Assembly (NCBI GenBank): GCA_026645575.1 | Contig: JAPKMW010000042.1 | Span: forward strand, 21,117 to 85,116 | Length of the DNA stretch: 64,000 nt | Direction: 5' to 3' | From: Caldilineaceae bacterium | GTDB lineage: Bacteria; Chloroflexota; Anaerolineae; Caldilineales; Caldilineaceae | The notes under the pieces: model-generated | Told to the model about the DNA's origin: nothing | Databases searched by the model: none | Seen by the model: the letters and a program-made list of their open reading frames with translations, nothing else | Shown here: positions 1-9,314 of the stretch, in pieces | Layout: every line of letters starts with the position of its first letter | Position numbering within the stretch: the stretch's first letter is position 1 | Made by a program: the position numbers and the translations under genes

Positions 1-1323
1 GACATAGGAGCGGCCCAGGCAATCCAGCGACGGTGTTGTTGCGTCCAATTGCGCCAGCAACGCCGCCGCTTTGGGCAGATTCGGTTTCTCCTGAATGTAA
101 AACCAGGCGCGGTCACACTGAATCCGGGTCAAGAGGGGGTGGGTCGGCTGCGCCCCTGCCAGTAGCTCGATCGCCATCTCATAATGCAGCAACGTTTCGT
201 CCAGGTTGAGCGAGAGGAAGGCGCGGGCGCGTTTATAGTAGGCCAACGCTTTTGTCGCCACATCCACTGCCCCCAACGCACCTTGATAGGCGCGCACCGC
301 GCGCTGCACATCTTGCTGTTGCAGAGCCAGATCACCAACCAACAACTGGATCTGCGCCCAACATGCGTGATCGACCTGTTCGGCGGTAAAGCGTTGCAGG
401 GCGGCTAACAGTTGCGTGGTCTCGCCGTTATTGACAAAGGTGCGCTGTTGGGTCACTAACAAGAGGGCGGCGCTTTGGTGGTCGCCGGCCTGCCGGTCAT
501 GGTCCACGGCGCGCCAGCACTCGCCGGTGGTGCGGTAGAAGGTCGCCAGGCGACGATGGGCGGCGGTCAATTCACCGGCACCTAGGGTGGTCAGATAGTG
601 ACAAAAGGGCGGCGCCAGGGTGATGGTCGGCGGTGTGAGCGCCGTGGCGGCCTTCGCCAACAAGGCGTCGGTCGCCAGCAAGTGGTGAATCTGCCGTTGG
701 AGTTGCTCGGCAGGCTGGTCACCGGTCTGCGCGGCCAGCGTCACCAGTTCCGGCAACGACAACGGCGTTGCGCTGACCGCCACCAATTGCAAAAGGGCCT
801 GTTCACCGGGTGCGTAGCGTTGGTAGCGACAGCCAACGTAGTACAGGGTGCGCATGGCTATGGCTTGGGGCGCCGTTAACTCGTTGTATAAAATTTCGGC
901 CAACCGCGCCACGGCATTCCGCCGCGATTGATAGACCGTCTGTTCACTGATCGCCAGCTTTTCGGCCAGGTGGGCAAAGCTCATGCCCTGAAAATAGGCG
1001 TAAAAGAGAATTTGATAGGCGCGCCAGCCATAGGCAGTCCAACTGGGTTGCCCCTCCCCCTGCAGTTGCGCAACACCCCACTGCATGACGGCATAGGTTG
1101 CCAAGCCGACCGCATCCGGGCGCGCCGGGACGCCGTCCGGCAGCACGGCTGTGACCAAGGCCGTCGCCGCCAATGGGCTAGCCGCCAACAACGCCCATTC
1201 CTGTCCATGCCCGGCGCGTTCACAAAGTTTTAAGGTTGTTTCCACCATTGGCAGTAGTGCCGACGACGAAGCAATCAGCAAAATCGTGTCCTTCTTTTTG
1301 TTAGGGAACAGAAATCGTGCCAT
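1..1323 (-). CDS. TPR-type transcriptional regulator, partial (C-terminus beyond left edge)
   Basis: An open minus-strand frame of 441 codons runs from an ATG at 1323 off the left edge without a stop. I translated it by hand and found no interruption. Residues about 95-140 look like a helix-turn-helix segment of sigma-region-4 type (LAEKLAISEQTVYQSRRNAV). After that come helical repeats resembling TPRs (for example DVATKALAYYKRARAFLSL). The protein is clearly paralogous to the 698-aa regulator at 24463: both start near DTILL, share SWxxxxWRxYxIL and SEQTxYQ or AEQTLYQ, and share ATKALAYYKRA or TKALAYYRRA. By analogy a winged-helix C-terminus is expected outside the window. It is divergent from the secreted C11 protein at 1516, exactly as its paralog is from the C11 protein at 22106. 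Specific DNA target and signal are unknown. Confidence 0.85.
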   Translation of the reverse strand, partial: MARFLFPNKKKDTILLIASSSALLPMVETTLKLCERAGHGQEWALLAASPLAATALVTAVLPDGVPARPDAVGLATYAVMQWGVAQLQGEGQPSWTAYGWRAYQILFYAYFQGMSFAHLAEKLAISEQTVYQSRRNAVARLAEILYNELTAPQAIAMRTLYYVGCRYQRYAPGEQALLQLVAVSATPLSLPELVTLAAQTGDQPAEQLQRQIHHLLATDALLAKAATALTPPTITLAPPFCHYLTTLGAGELTAAHRRLATFYRTTGECWRAVDHDRQAGDHQSAALLLVTQQRTFVNNGETTQLLAALQRFTAEQVDHACWAQIQLLVGDLALQQQDVQRAVRAYQGALGAVDVATKALAYYKRARAFLSLNLDETLLHYEMAIELLAGAQPTHPLLTRIQCDRAWFYIQEKPNLPKAAALLAQLDATTPSLDCLGRSYV

Positions 1324-1333
1324 TTTTCGCTAC

Positions 1334-1339
1334 ATTATA
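1334..1339 (-). promoter_or_regulatory. Candidate -10 box (TATAAT) of the edge regulator
   Basis: The minus strand reads CAGGTATAATGTAGCG, with a perfect TATAAT only 10 nt before the ATG at 1323. No good -35 hexamer or ribosome binding site is visible. The spacing fits a leaderless or nearly leaderless transcript. The paralogous gene at 24463 has a similar CAGGTACAATAATG element, but about 50 nt upstream of its start. Confidence 0.45.
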
Positions 1340-1515
1340 CCTGAGCAACGGGTAAGGCCACATAATTTATATAGTCGCTGGAGAGCAGTTGATCAGGCTG
1401 GCGTGAGTATAATACACCTATCTGGCAAATCAAGCAGTGGGCCATACAACAGCGATGTGGCTAGGTCGGCGACATTCGCACCATGATGGGCCTTGTAAGT
1501 GAAGGAGCATGACAG

Positions 1516-4500
1516 ATGTTGAGCAAGTTGCCCCTGCGTTGGGCATTACGGCTGGGTCTTTGGTTGGTGGTTGGTGGTTTGGTCTTTGGTGTATGGGCAA
1601 ACAAATCAGCGTTAGCGGCTAGACATGTACAGATCGGTGATAACACAGGGCGCATTGCTGGGTTTGTGACAAACGCCGAGGGAATGCCATTAGAAGGGAT
1701 CGAGGTCAGCGCTTATCGGTATGATCCCCAAGCCGTTACTGATGTACATTGGCCTTATCCATGGTGGCATACGAATGATGCCATTTCTGACGCAGCCGGC
1801 GCTTATCAAATTGCCAATTTGCAACCGGGAGTCTACACATTACATTTTTTTGATCCAACCGAATTTTATGCTTTTGAATATTTGAATGATTCCTTAACGC
1901 TGACCGATGCGATGACGATTGAAGTCAGAACAGCACAAATGACCAGTGGAATCAATGTTACTCTTGCGCCAGGTGGCGTCATTCAGGGTCAGATCAGCAT
2001 GTACGATGGTACACCGGTGAGTCAAATTGAACCACGCTTTGCAGGTGGCATCGGTGGCGACTCACGCGGCTCGATTACTTTGCTCGTACAAGATGGAGAA
2101 TGGCAAAACGTGGTAAAACGGATTGATTTTGACAGTTGGGATAGCCATTTCGATCTTACAACCAGTACTTTCAATTTCCGCGGTTTGCCTAGTGGTAATT
2201 ACCGGCTGAGTTACGGGGTTATCTATGGCGGAGTAGCATATACAGGCGGTAATTCTTATTACGAATTCTACCCCAATACCGCCAACATTGATCAAGCCAG
2301 GAATGTCCCAATTACGCCGGCAGACATGCAGCAAAATCTCACCATTGTGGTCGGCGCCAACCCCACTTATGGTCGCATTCAAGGGCGCGTGACCGACTCT
2401 GCTGGTGAACCAGTCGCGGGTGTCGCTATTCTTGCCTTTTCCACCAATGCACCTGTTTTCGACACGGGTTATGATGGTTATACAGCTACGCCCGATCGTT
2501 CCACGCTGACTGATGCAGCCGGTTATTACGAAATTCCGGCACTGGCCCCCGATGATTACCGTTTGCACTTTTTTGATCCAGCTTCAACTCATTACCCGCA
2601 ACTAGCTGAGCCACCCTGGGCAACAAACCTACATATGCCTGAATATTACAGCAACAAACTACGTTGGAGTACAGCCGATGTAGTCCATGTCATCACTGGT
2701 TCAACGACCTCTACGATTGATGCTATGCTTGAAATTGGCACATACCTCAGCGGCCAAGTGCGTATGGTTGATGGCAGTTTACTTAACAGTGACGATACTT
2801 CCTCGCGTACGACAACACCTTGGTTTAGCATAAAACACCAAAGATTCTTGGAACAAGGCTATCCTCTCTACCCTTACCAACCCAAAGTCAGTTACGACCG
2901 TATAACCGGGAGCTATCTGGTTGGTGGCTTAGCTCCCGGTACCTATGTTTTAGAATATGGTCTAGCGTATGATTACAACGGTGTGAACTATGCAAACTGG
3001 CGTTCTATACCGATCACGATTCAGGTTTCAGGTAACGCGCCTCTCATTCAAGATATTGTTGTGCCCGAAAGTGCAAAACAGCAGGAGCCTTCGCCTTCTA
3101 TTCGGGGCCGGGTCACCGATGAAACAGGCATGCCCTTGGTCGGCATTAAAGTCAGTGCAGCAGTCAATTGTAATGATGGGCGTGATTGTACAGAACCAAG
3201 AGACATTACAGACGAACAAGGTAACTTTGATCTTTATCTTCAACCCAACATTGGTATGAACCACTCCTTGTCATTTTCAGACCCTAGTGGCGTTTACGCT
3301 TTTGAATATTATGATGATTCACCCACTGTCTCCGGGGCAAAACCCATTCAGGTAGCTGAGGATGGCACAGTCAGGTCGGAGGAGACAATAATCAGTGATA
3401 TTCATATAAAAATGTCGCCTGCCAGCAAACTTACAGGACATATCACACTGTTTGACGGCACACCGCTGGCCGCAATGACTGGAGAACACCAGGCGGATGG
3501 CACCCTTCATCGAGGTAGTATCACACTCTCGTCTTTATCGCAAAGCAATGATTCGTGGCAGTTAGTAACAACAATTGATGTTTTCTCCAGCACGGTGGCA
3601 TACTGGGGAAATGTGGGCAGCCGGCTTGTGCAGTTTGACATGGCCACCAACACCTATCATTTTGCTGGGCTTACACCTGGTCGTTATCAGATTGCGGTGG
3701 AAGCTGTCCATAACGGGATCGATTATGGTGGCGCTTCGCCTGATCGTGTTGAGGTTGGTTCAACATATGAAATTACCGTTGCAGCCGGTGTTAGTTATAA
3801 CAATGTTGATCTAATACTCGGCACCGACAACCAACGCGTCCTCGCCCTCTACGCACTGGCGCTCGACCACGACCACGACCGCATCGACAACCTGGCGCCC
3901 CAATTGGCCCCGGCCATGCAAAGTATCATTGACGCGACACGCCACCACCCCAACAAAACCGCCGTCGTCCTGGCCGACGCCGCCGGGGTGGGCGACACGC
4001 GCATCTATGTGGTGCGCAATGGCCGCGCCACACCGGTGCAAGGGTTGCCCAACGCCGCCTTTCAACTCGACCCGACCGCCACCGAAGCCAACATGGCCGA
4101 TGGTGTGACGCTGGGCAACTTTATCCGCTGGGCGCGCAACAGCTACCCCGCCGAGGTGACGCTCTTTGGCTTTGTCGGCCACGGCGCACCCCTAGTGCCG
4201 GCCACGGGCTTTGAGACCCTGGTTGCTGCGTCCGGTGGCATTCGCCCACGCATCCTCGACAGCCTCTTTCCGCTGCCCACCCGTGTCGGCGCCTATCCCA
4301 GCCTGACCGATAACCACCCGCAGGCGCTCATCACCCCCTATGATCTAGCGACGGCGTTGCGCATTGGCTCCAACAATGGCACCGACCCGTTGCAAATCGC
4401 CGACGTGGCCCACTGTTTCGCGGCGTCGATTGAGGAGTTGTACGAACTTTCGCCCAATGGTGACCAGCCCTACGCCGAAATCATTCTGGCTTCGCCTACC

Positions 4501-6342
4501 TACACCTATCTCGATCCGCCGGCGTTGGGGCAGGCGTTGGGGGCCATCAACACACTGATGACGCCAGCCCGCATGGCCGATCAGATCCTCCAAACCTACG
4601 ACGCGCTCATTGACCAGGCTGACCAGAGCGATGGCGACGCCGATGTCGAACATCCGCGCTTGTTGGTGGCCGTCAACAGTCGCCAGGTGGCGCGGGTCAA
4701 GCAGGATTGGGACAAGGTGGCCTATCATCTGCTGCAAAATTTCGATGAGGCGAAGATCCGCCAAGCCTACCAGGCCAGCCCCCACTATGACACCACCGTC
4801 TGTCGTCCCCAGGATTGGAGCCTTGGCCCGCCCGACGCCCTCGCCGATCTCTATGGCTTTGCCGCCGCTCTGATCACAGTCTATGGTGCCGATTCGGCTG
4901 TCGGAGGGGCGGCGACGGTGGTCTTGCGCGATCTGGAAGATACGGCCATCCTCAGCCGCTACCAGCGCAACGGCATCCCCTGGTATGCGCCAAAGGGCGC
5001 GCCGCTTTGGAATTTCGATAACCATAAAGGCATTGCCCTCTTTGCCGACCTGCAAGGCCGACCAACGGACCAGCCCGGCACAGTGGAATTAAGTTGGCAG
5101 ACCCGCTGGTACACCGCCGATCCGCTGAACGGGGAGAACCCCCATCCCTACGCCTTTGTACAAAATGGCTTTAATGGCGTCACCTGGGCCACCCTCTTTG
5201 CCGAATTCTGGCGGCGGCAACCAGGCGTGACGATCCAGACCGCACTCTGCTTCCCCGAATTGGCAACTGAGCCGCAAACCGGCGAACTACGAATTGTCGC
5301 CCTGAACGAACCCTTGACGGGAACGGTGCGGGTTGGGCTGCCCTTTACACCGACCGCTGTGGTGCAAACTGACCACGCGGCGCTGAAACCAACCGTTCGT
5401 TTCAACCTCTATGACGCCAACCAGGCTCTGCTTCTGAGCAACACTGTTCAGGGCGGCTACTGGTTGACTGGCACGCACCAGCTTACGGCGATGCGACCTT
5501 ACACGCCAACTGCGCCCGGTGACTTGACCATTGAGGTGATCGTCGATCCGACCAACAACGTTAGCGAGGCCAACGAAGCGGACAATCGGCTGGTCCAACG
5601 TTATACAGTGGCCCCGCCTGATCGCTTCCCGCTGGTGATCAGCGCTCGGCTGGCTGAACCCACCTTCTTTGTCAACCAGAAGCAGGTTGCGCTACACGCG
5701 CTGGTCAGCCCGGCGGACAGTGCAACGACGCTGGTTGCCCAACTGTACCAGTTTACCAACGACGCCCCATCCGCACCCTGGCAACCAATGCCACAGGCAA
5801 GGCAAACCCTTGACCCTGCCAAGCCGACCCTCGTCTTAACCGACTTGGCGCCGGGCGTGGTGGTGGCGCATATCTGGGCGCGCACGGCGCAAGGTCTCTA
5901 CAGCGCTCGACCAGCGGTGGTGCTCTTCAACTATGCCCCAGCCAACCAGATGTTGGGCGCTGGGCAAACCCATCTTTACTGGCTTGCCACACCGCTGGCG
6001 ACCGCACTGCAACTTGATCTGACCGGCAGCGCCGATCTCTTTGCCTGGTCGCCCTTCAATGGCTGGGGGCCGGAGTGGCGCATGGGGGGCGCGCCGCTGA
6101 TTCTACCGGCCAGTACGTTGACCGACGGGTATCTGTTGGCGGTCACGACCGTCGCCGATAGCCAATACACCCTCACGGCGCAGCCGACGGCAAACCCAAC
6201 CACTGTCGCCAACGCCACGCCGGATCTCAGCCAGAGCTGGCCGGTGGCGCGCCTGCACTTGGTCCAGCCAGTGATCAACCCGCCGGGCGGCGGCGCGCTG
6301 GTCGCTGGTCGCCACTCCTTTCTGCCCTTGGTAACGCGCTAG
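1516..6342 (+). CDS. Secreted multidomain protein: three carboxypeptidase-regulatory-like repeats, clostripain-like C11 peptidase, CARDB domain
   Basis: 1608 aa. Residues 1-34 form a signal peptide. Three prealbumin/carboxypeptidase-regulatory-like modules begin near residues 45, 285 and 530 (GRIAGFVTNAEGMPLEGI, GRIQGRVTDSAGEPVAGV, IRGRVTDETGMPLVGI). From residue 773 the sequence matches the peptidase half of the protein at 22106. The likely C11 catalytic pair is His889 (FVGHGAP) and Cys967 (DVAHCFAASIEELYEL, compare clostripain DxCxMxxxE). A CARDB-like domain follows (VIVDPTNNVSEANEADNRLV, about residues 1315-1375). The C-terminus RHSFLPLVTR carries the tail motif shared by four secreted proteins here. 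The first half is visibly AT-richer than the second; the change lies at about nt 3830. A ribosome binding site GAAGGAG precedes the ATG. Predicted extracellular or surface protease; substrate unknown. Confidence 0.85.
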   Translation: MLSKLPLRWALRLGLWLVVGGLVFGVWANKSALAARHVQIGDNTGRIAGFVTNAEGMPLEGIEVSAYRYDPQAVTDVHWPYPWWHTNDAISDAAGAYQIANLQPGVYTLHFFDPTEFYAFEYLNDSLTLTDAMTIEVRTAQMTSGINVTLAPGGVIQGQISMYDGTPVSQIEPRFAGGIGGDSRGSITLLVQDGEWQNVVKRIDFDSWDSHFDLTTSTFNFRGLPSGNYRLSYGVIYGGVAYTGGNSYYEFYPNTANIDQARNVPITPADMQQNLTIVVGANPTYGRIQGRVTDSAGEPVAGVAILAFSTNAPVFDTGYDGYTATPDRSTLTDAAGYYEIPALAPDDYRLHFFDPASTHYPQLAEPPWATNLHMPEYYSNKLRWSTADVVHVITGSTTSTIDAMLEIGTYLSGQVRMVDGSLLNSDDTSSRTTTPWFSIKHQRFLEQGYPLYPYQPKVSYDRITGSYLVGGLAPGTYVLEYGLAYDYNGVNYANWRSIPITIQVSGNAPLIQDIVVPESAKQQEPSPSIRGRVTDETGMPLVGIKVSAAVNCNDGRDCTEPRDITDEQGNFDLYLQPNIGMNHSLSFSDPSGVYAFEYYDDSPTVSGAKPIQVAEDGTVRSEETIISDIHIKMSPASKLTGHITLFDGTPLAAMTGEHQADGTLHRGSITLSSLSQSNDSWQLVTTIDVFSSTVAYWGNVGSRLVQFDMATNTYHFAGLTPGRYQIAVEAVHNGIDYGGASPDRVEVGSTYEITVAAGVSYNNVDLILGTDNQRVLALYALALDHDHDRIDNLAPQLAPAMQSIIDATRHHPNKTAVVLADAAGVGDTRIYVVRNGRATPVQGLPNAAFQLDPTATEANMADGVTLGNFIRWARNSYPAEVTLFGFVGHGAPLVPATGFETLVAASGGIRPRILDSLFPLPTRVGAYPSLTDNHPQALITPYDLATALRIGSNNGTDPLQIADVAHCFAASIEELYELSPNGDQPYAEIILASPTYTYLDPPALGQALGAINTLMTPARMADQILQTYDALIDQADQSDGDADVEHPRLLVAVNSRQVARVKQDWDKVAYHLLQNFDEAKIRQAYQASPHYDTTVCRPQDWSLGPPDALADLYGFAAALITVYGADSAVGGAATVVLRDLEDTAILSRYQRNGIPWYAPKGAPLWNFDNHKGIALFADLQGRPTDQPGTVELSWQTRWYTADPLNGENPHPYAFVQNGFNGVTWATLFAEFWRRQPGVTIQTALCFPELATEPQTGELRIVALNEPLTGTVRVGLPFTPTAVVQTDHAALKPTVRFNLYDANQALLLSNTVQGGYWLTGTHQLTAMRPYTPTAPGDLTIEVIVDPTNNVSEANEADNRLVQRYTVAPPDRFPLVISARLAEPTFFVNQKQVALHALVSPADSATTLVAQLYQFTNDAPSAPWQPMPQARQTLDPAKPTLVLTDLAPGVVVAHIWARTAQGLYSARPAVVLFNYAPANQMLGAGQTHLYWLATPLATALQLDLTGSADLFAWSPFNGWGPEWRMGGAPLILPASTLTDGYLLAVTTVADSQYTLTAQPTANPTTVANATPDLSQSWPVARLHLVQPVINPPGGGALVAGRHSFLPLVTR

Positions 6343-6383
6343 GCCAAGCCGCGTTGATGGTTGGCAACGCACTGACAAACCAT

Positions 6384-6423
6384 AAAAAGCAGCGTCAGAT
6401 ATAAATCTGGACGCTGCTTTTTT
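6384..6423 (+). terminator. Rho-independent terminator after the 1608-aa gene
   Basis: A 13-bp perfect stem (AAAAAGCAGCGTC / GACGCTGCTTTTT) has a 13-nt loop and ends in a T run, about 40 nt after the stop at 6342. The rest of 6424-6775 shows no convincing gene or motif. Confidence 0.85.
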
Positions 6424-6775
6424 GTTGTGGCGTGCGGTCGCTGGAACAAATCGAGCCATTTTCAGGACTTCACAGGCGCAAAGTCAGTGTATGGTGGTGA
6501 GCGCCAGCAAAATGCACCAAAAAGGTGACAACCAGGACGGGAATCGTGCCATAACCGCCGTGCTGGCGGCTAAAAGCGGCAAGAATTGAGGCGGTTATAT
6601 AGTTGCGCTTGATTGAGGTTACGCACCCAGTGCCGTATCCTGTTGCCACCTGATGGTTGCCCTGGTAAACCTGCCAGGGTGGATGGCTGGTAAGTGATCC
6701 GTCGGCAGGTCAGCATTTTTGCGCGATAGTCGAGAAGTCTGACCTGTTCCTCATATAGAAAGCGACTGGAACCCA

Positions 6776-7468
6776 ATGACAATGCTTGCGATGCAACACG
6801 GAACAGTGTATCACGCACCGATCCTGACCGAACGACCGAAAATGGCAACGAAACAACAACCGCGCATTGCGATCGATGAGGCTAACCTGGCCTATGCGCT
6901 TTGGCAGCGCGCCCTGGTTGGCGGCGACGAACACGCCTGGCATGTGGTCTATCATGAGTACAACCGGCAGGTGGGGGCTTGGGTGAAAAGGCAACTCTGT
7001 TTCCCAGTCGATGCGCCCACGTTGCAAACGCTAATTGATGACGCCTTTCTTAAAATGACCGGCACCTTTCGCCGTCACCCGGAGAAATTTGCCGATTATC
7101 CCAATTTAGCCGCGTTACTGGGGTTGCTACGCCGCTGTGCGCAACGGGTGGTGCAAGATTATGTCACCGCTCGGAAGCAGGAGCTATCAATCGACCCCTT
7201 GGCAGCCGTTGCAGAACCAGCCGGCGAAGCAACGCTACCCATCTCTACACTCTGGGCCGTCCTGGAAGGCTTGCTGTATGACGAGAAAGAGTGGCTGGTT
7301 GTCACCAAATTATTGGTTGAGGAGGCCAAACCGCGTCACCTTTATGCCGAACAGCCGCAACTGTTCGCCAGTGTAGATGAAATCAACACCATCCGCGAAC
7401 GGGTAAAGGGGCGGCTACAGCGCAATCAGGCATTTCGTCACTATTTACAGACAATGATTGATCAATAA
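6776..7468 (+). CDS. ECF-like RNA polymerase sigma factor
   Basis: 230 aa. The N-terminal half resembles sigma region 2 (ALWQRALVGGDEHAWHVVY, then a D-rich DDAFLKM, then LAALLGLLRRCAQRVVQDYV). The C-terminal half resembles a divergent region 4 (LFASVDEINTIRERVKGRLQR). This architecture is one I associate with phylum-specific sigma-like proteins in Chloroflexota; the assignment rests on pattern, not on a search. The ATG at 6776 and an in-frame ATG at 6842 are both possible, and neither has a clear Shine-Dalgarno; conserved-looking sequence begins after 6842. No anti-sigma factor is adjacent. The next genes downstream, beyond a strong terminator, are the small-protein cluster at 7917-9275. Confidence 0.6.
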   Translation: MTMLAMQHGTVYHAPILTERPKMATKQQPRIAIDEANLAYALWQRALVGGDEHAWHVVYHEYNRQVGAWVKRQLCFPVDAPTLQTLIDDAFLKMTGTFRRHPEKFADYPNLAALLGLLRRCAQRVVQDYVTARKQELSIDPLAAVAEPAGEATLPISTLWAVLEGLLYDEKEWLVVTKLLVEEAKPRHLYAEQPQLFASVDEINTIRERVKGRLQRNQAFRHYLQTMIDQ

Positions 7469-7630
7469 CTGGTGAAATGGTTCAAATTTGTCGCGGAAAA
7501 AGTAGTCAACCAAGAGATTATTCTTTGAAGAACGGCGAAGTAAGTACGAACTGCAACTAAACGCTGTCGCCGCATGGCAACAACGCAAGGCCATCTTTGG
7601 CTTGCTTGTTGCCACGGCAGATGACCCGGC

Positions 7631-7670
7631 AAAAACAAAAGAGAGGCGAATCTGCCTCTCTTTTGTTTTT
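7631..7670. terminator. Bidirectional terminator
   Basis: A perfect 17-bp stem (AAAAACAAAAGAGAGGC and its complement) has a 6-nt loop GAATCT and is A-rich on the left and T-rich on the right. It can terminate transcription in either direction. It lies in the 7469-7916 gap between the sigma factor and the small-protein cluster; otherwise I see only possible promoter sequence near 7880-7905 in this gap. Confidence 0.85.
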
Positions 7671-7916
7671 GCCGCAAGACAAACAGCGTCGAGCGTGCAA
7701 AGTGCGCGCCAACTCTGTTTCTTCATGCATACCCTTGCTCTCGAAACGCTGTTTCTTTGTATGGTGACAATTCGCTTGCAACGTTGTCATAAATCGCAGT
7801 CATTTGTCAGCCACTTCGCCGGTCAAAGTCATGGAACGCCAGGCTGAAAGGCGTACAATGTCCTCCGTACTACAAGACGTTGGCATAAATCTTGCATAAA
7901 CAGAAAGGAGTTAACT

Positions 7917-8003
7917 GTGGTGAATGAGTTGGTTACATCAGGGAGTATGGTAATCGGTAAGCGCGATCAACAGCAACGTAACTTATTGAAAGGAACAACT
8001 TGA
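7917..8003 (+). CDS. Possible 28-codon leader or small protein
   Basis: A GTG at 7917 (alternative GTG at 7920) follows AAAGGAG with 6 nt spacing. The frame stops with TGA at 8001-8003, one base before the ATG of the next gene. The peptide is short, basic at its C-terminus and unlike anything I recognise. The ribosome binding site of the next gene lies inside its last codons, so it may act as a translational leader. It is too short to be sure that it is expressed. Confidence 0.35.
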   Translation: MVNELVTSGSMVIGKRDQQQRNLLKGTT

Positions 8004-8004
8004 T

Positions 8005-8214
8005 ATGTACGACTATCTTGCTTACAACTATCAGGAAGCGCAGCGGCAATATGCAGAACGTATTCGCGAAGCCCAAGCCTGTCATGCCGAGCAACGGCGG
8101 ATGATCCAACAACTGGCGCAGATGGCAACGTGGGTCGGTCAGCGGTTGATTGCCTGGAGCGAACGTTTGCAAATGCAACAAACGTTGCCGCTACCGGAGA
8201 GTCAACAGCGCTAA
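8005..8214 (+). CDS. Small helical protein of unknown function (69 aa)
   Basis: The ATG at 8005 has the ribosome binding site GAAAGGA. The protein is highly charged and glutamine-rich and should be almost entirely helical. Its N-terminal part, YQEAQRQYAERIREAQ followed by EQRR, resembles the N-terminus of the 73-aa protein at 9054 (YELARERQQQLIHEAAQQRR), so the two may belong to one family of small proteins. There is no signal peptide or membrane segment. It opens a tight run of short same-strand genes leading to the ParB-like protein. Confidence 0.6.
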   Translation: MYDYLAYNYQEAQRQYAERIREAQACHAEQRRMIQQLAQMATWVGQRLIAWSERLQMQQTLPLPESQQR

Positions 8215-8266
8215 CGTGAACAATGGTTTGTGATGAGTATCGAACAAAATGAAAGGGGTGTGGATC

Positions 8267-8482
8267 ATGTTGGATTATCAAATGGTCATGGTGGCTCGTG
8301 AAGTGAGTCGTGCGCGTATCCAAGGTCGCCCGGCTGCGCCAGAATGGGCCTTGGCAGATTTTGTGCAGGAGAGTCACCGTGCTGTGATGGTGTTCCTGGC
8401 TGCCCTTGCGGACAAGTCAGTGAACCTGGTATGGGCGCAGCGTTATCAGAACCGACATAGGTCGGTGGAAGGCAGAACCTGA
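8267..8482 (+). CDS. Small protein of unknown function (71 aa)
   Basis: I chose the ATG at 8267 because AAAGGGG lies 8 nt upstream. An in-frame ATG at 8249 would place that site inside the gene. The sequence is a short amphipathic protein with an Ala/Val-rich centre (AVMVFLAALA) and an Arg-rich end. I do not recognise a family. The stop at 8482 is one base from the ATG of the ParB-like gene, which suggests co-translation. Confidence 0.55.
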   Translation: MLDYQMVMVAREVSRARIQGRPAAPEWALADFVQESHRAVMVFLAALADKSVNLVWAQRYQNRHRSVEGRT

Positions 8483-8483
8483 T

Positions 8484-8966
8484 ATGCAGTACCAAACGAT
8501 GATGATGGTGGGTCCCCAAGGAGCGACCCGCGGTTTGTATGAAGAGTTTCGCCAATTGCGCAACAAAGCCCTCCGGCGCAAGTTGCTTTCCTGGTTGTTC
8601 GGTCGGCGCCACCGGTTGATCAATCTGGGCGAAGTGCAAAAAGAAGTCAGGGTCAATGCCCGTGTGCATGGCGGGATCAAGCTCGTGCCGGTGGACAAAA
8701 TCCGCGGCAGCATCAACCGCTGTCACGATTTCGACGCCGACTTCCGCCCGTTGCAGGAGTACACCAAAGAGCGTTGGGTCAACATTGCCCTGGCCTATAG
8801 CCGGGACGAAAGTCTGCCCCCGGTCGAGTTGGTGGATCTGGATGACACCTATTTCGTCATCGACGGCCACCACCGCATCTCGGTGGCCAAGATGCTGGGC
8901 CAACGGGAGATCGAAGCCGAAGTCACCGTCTGGCGCAAGGCGGCGCTGCGTGGTGAAGGTGGATAG
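8484..8966 (+). CDS. ParB/sulfiredoxin-fold domain protein
   Basis: 160 aa. The C-terminal half carries a ParB N-terminal-like domain: VPVDKIRGSINR, then LPPVELVDLDDTYFVIDGHHRISVA. DGHHR corresponds to the box II GxxR region used by ParB proteins for nucleotide binding. No ParB helix-turn-helix or dimerisation domain follows, so chromosome partitioning is unlikely; a regulatory or nuclease-like role is possible. The N-terminus is basic (LRNKALRRKLLSWLFGRRHR) and could bind nucleic acid or membrane. It sits centrally in a cluster of tiny genes, and this context gives no known pathway. Confidence 0.65.
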   Translation: MQYQTMMMVGPQGATRGLYEEFRQLRNKALRRKLLSWLFGRRHRLINLGEVQKEVRVNARVHGGIKLVPVDKIRGSINRCHDFDADFRPLQEYTKERWVNIALAYSRDESLPPVELVDLDDTYFVIDGHHRISVAKMLGQREIEAEVTVWRKAALRGEGG

Positions 8967-9053
8967 CCGGTGGCGAGTGGCACAAATCACGCAACACGAA
9001 TCACGTATTGTATCGAGTAACCGATCATCATTTAGCAAACAGGAGAAAACGCA

Positions 9054-9275
9054 ATGACTACGTTCAATTTGAATCCCTGGAGTTACGAACTGGCGCGCGA
9101 ACGCCAGCAGCAATTGATTCACGAAGCGGCGCAACAACGCCGGCTTAAAGCCCTTCGGCCGGCGACAAAGCGCGCTTGGCTACGGCTGCAACCCCTTGCT
9201 CTTCTCAGGACATGGCGACTTGTCACACCCCGGCTGCAACTGGCCGGCCCGGCTGACGAAGCGCCCTGTAGCTGA
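9054..9275 (+). CDS. Small basic helical protein of unknown function (73 aa)
   Basis: The ATG at 9054 follows AGGAGAAAACGC, a good ribosome binding site. The N-terminal helix (YELARERQQQLIHEAAQQRR) resembles the 69-aa protein at 8005. The C-terminal part is Arg/Leu-rich. It is the last gene before a clear terminator at 9315, so it probably ends the small-protein operon. Function unknown. Confidence 0.55.
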   Translation: MTTFNLNPWSYELARERQQQLIHEAAQQRRLKALRPATKRAWLRLQPLALLRTWRLVTPRLQLAGPADEAPCS

Positions 9276-9314
9276 GAGGGCAAACCATCATGACACCTAG
9301 TTTTTTCCATCTTG

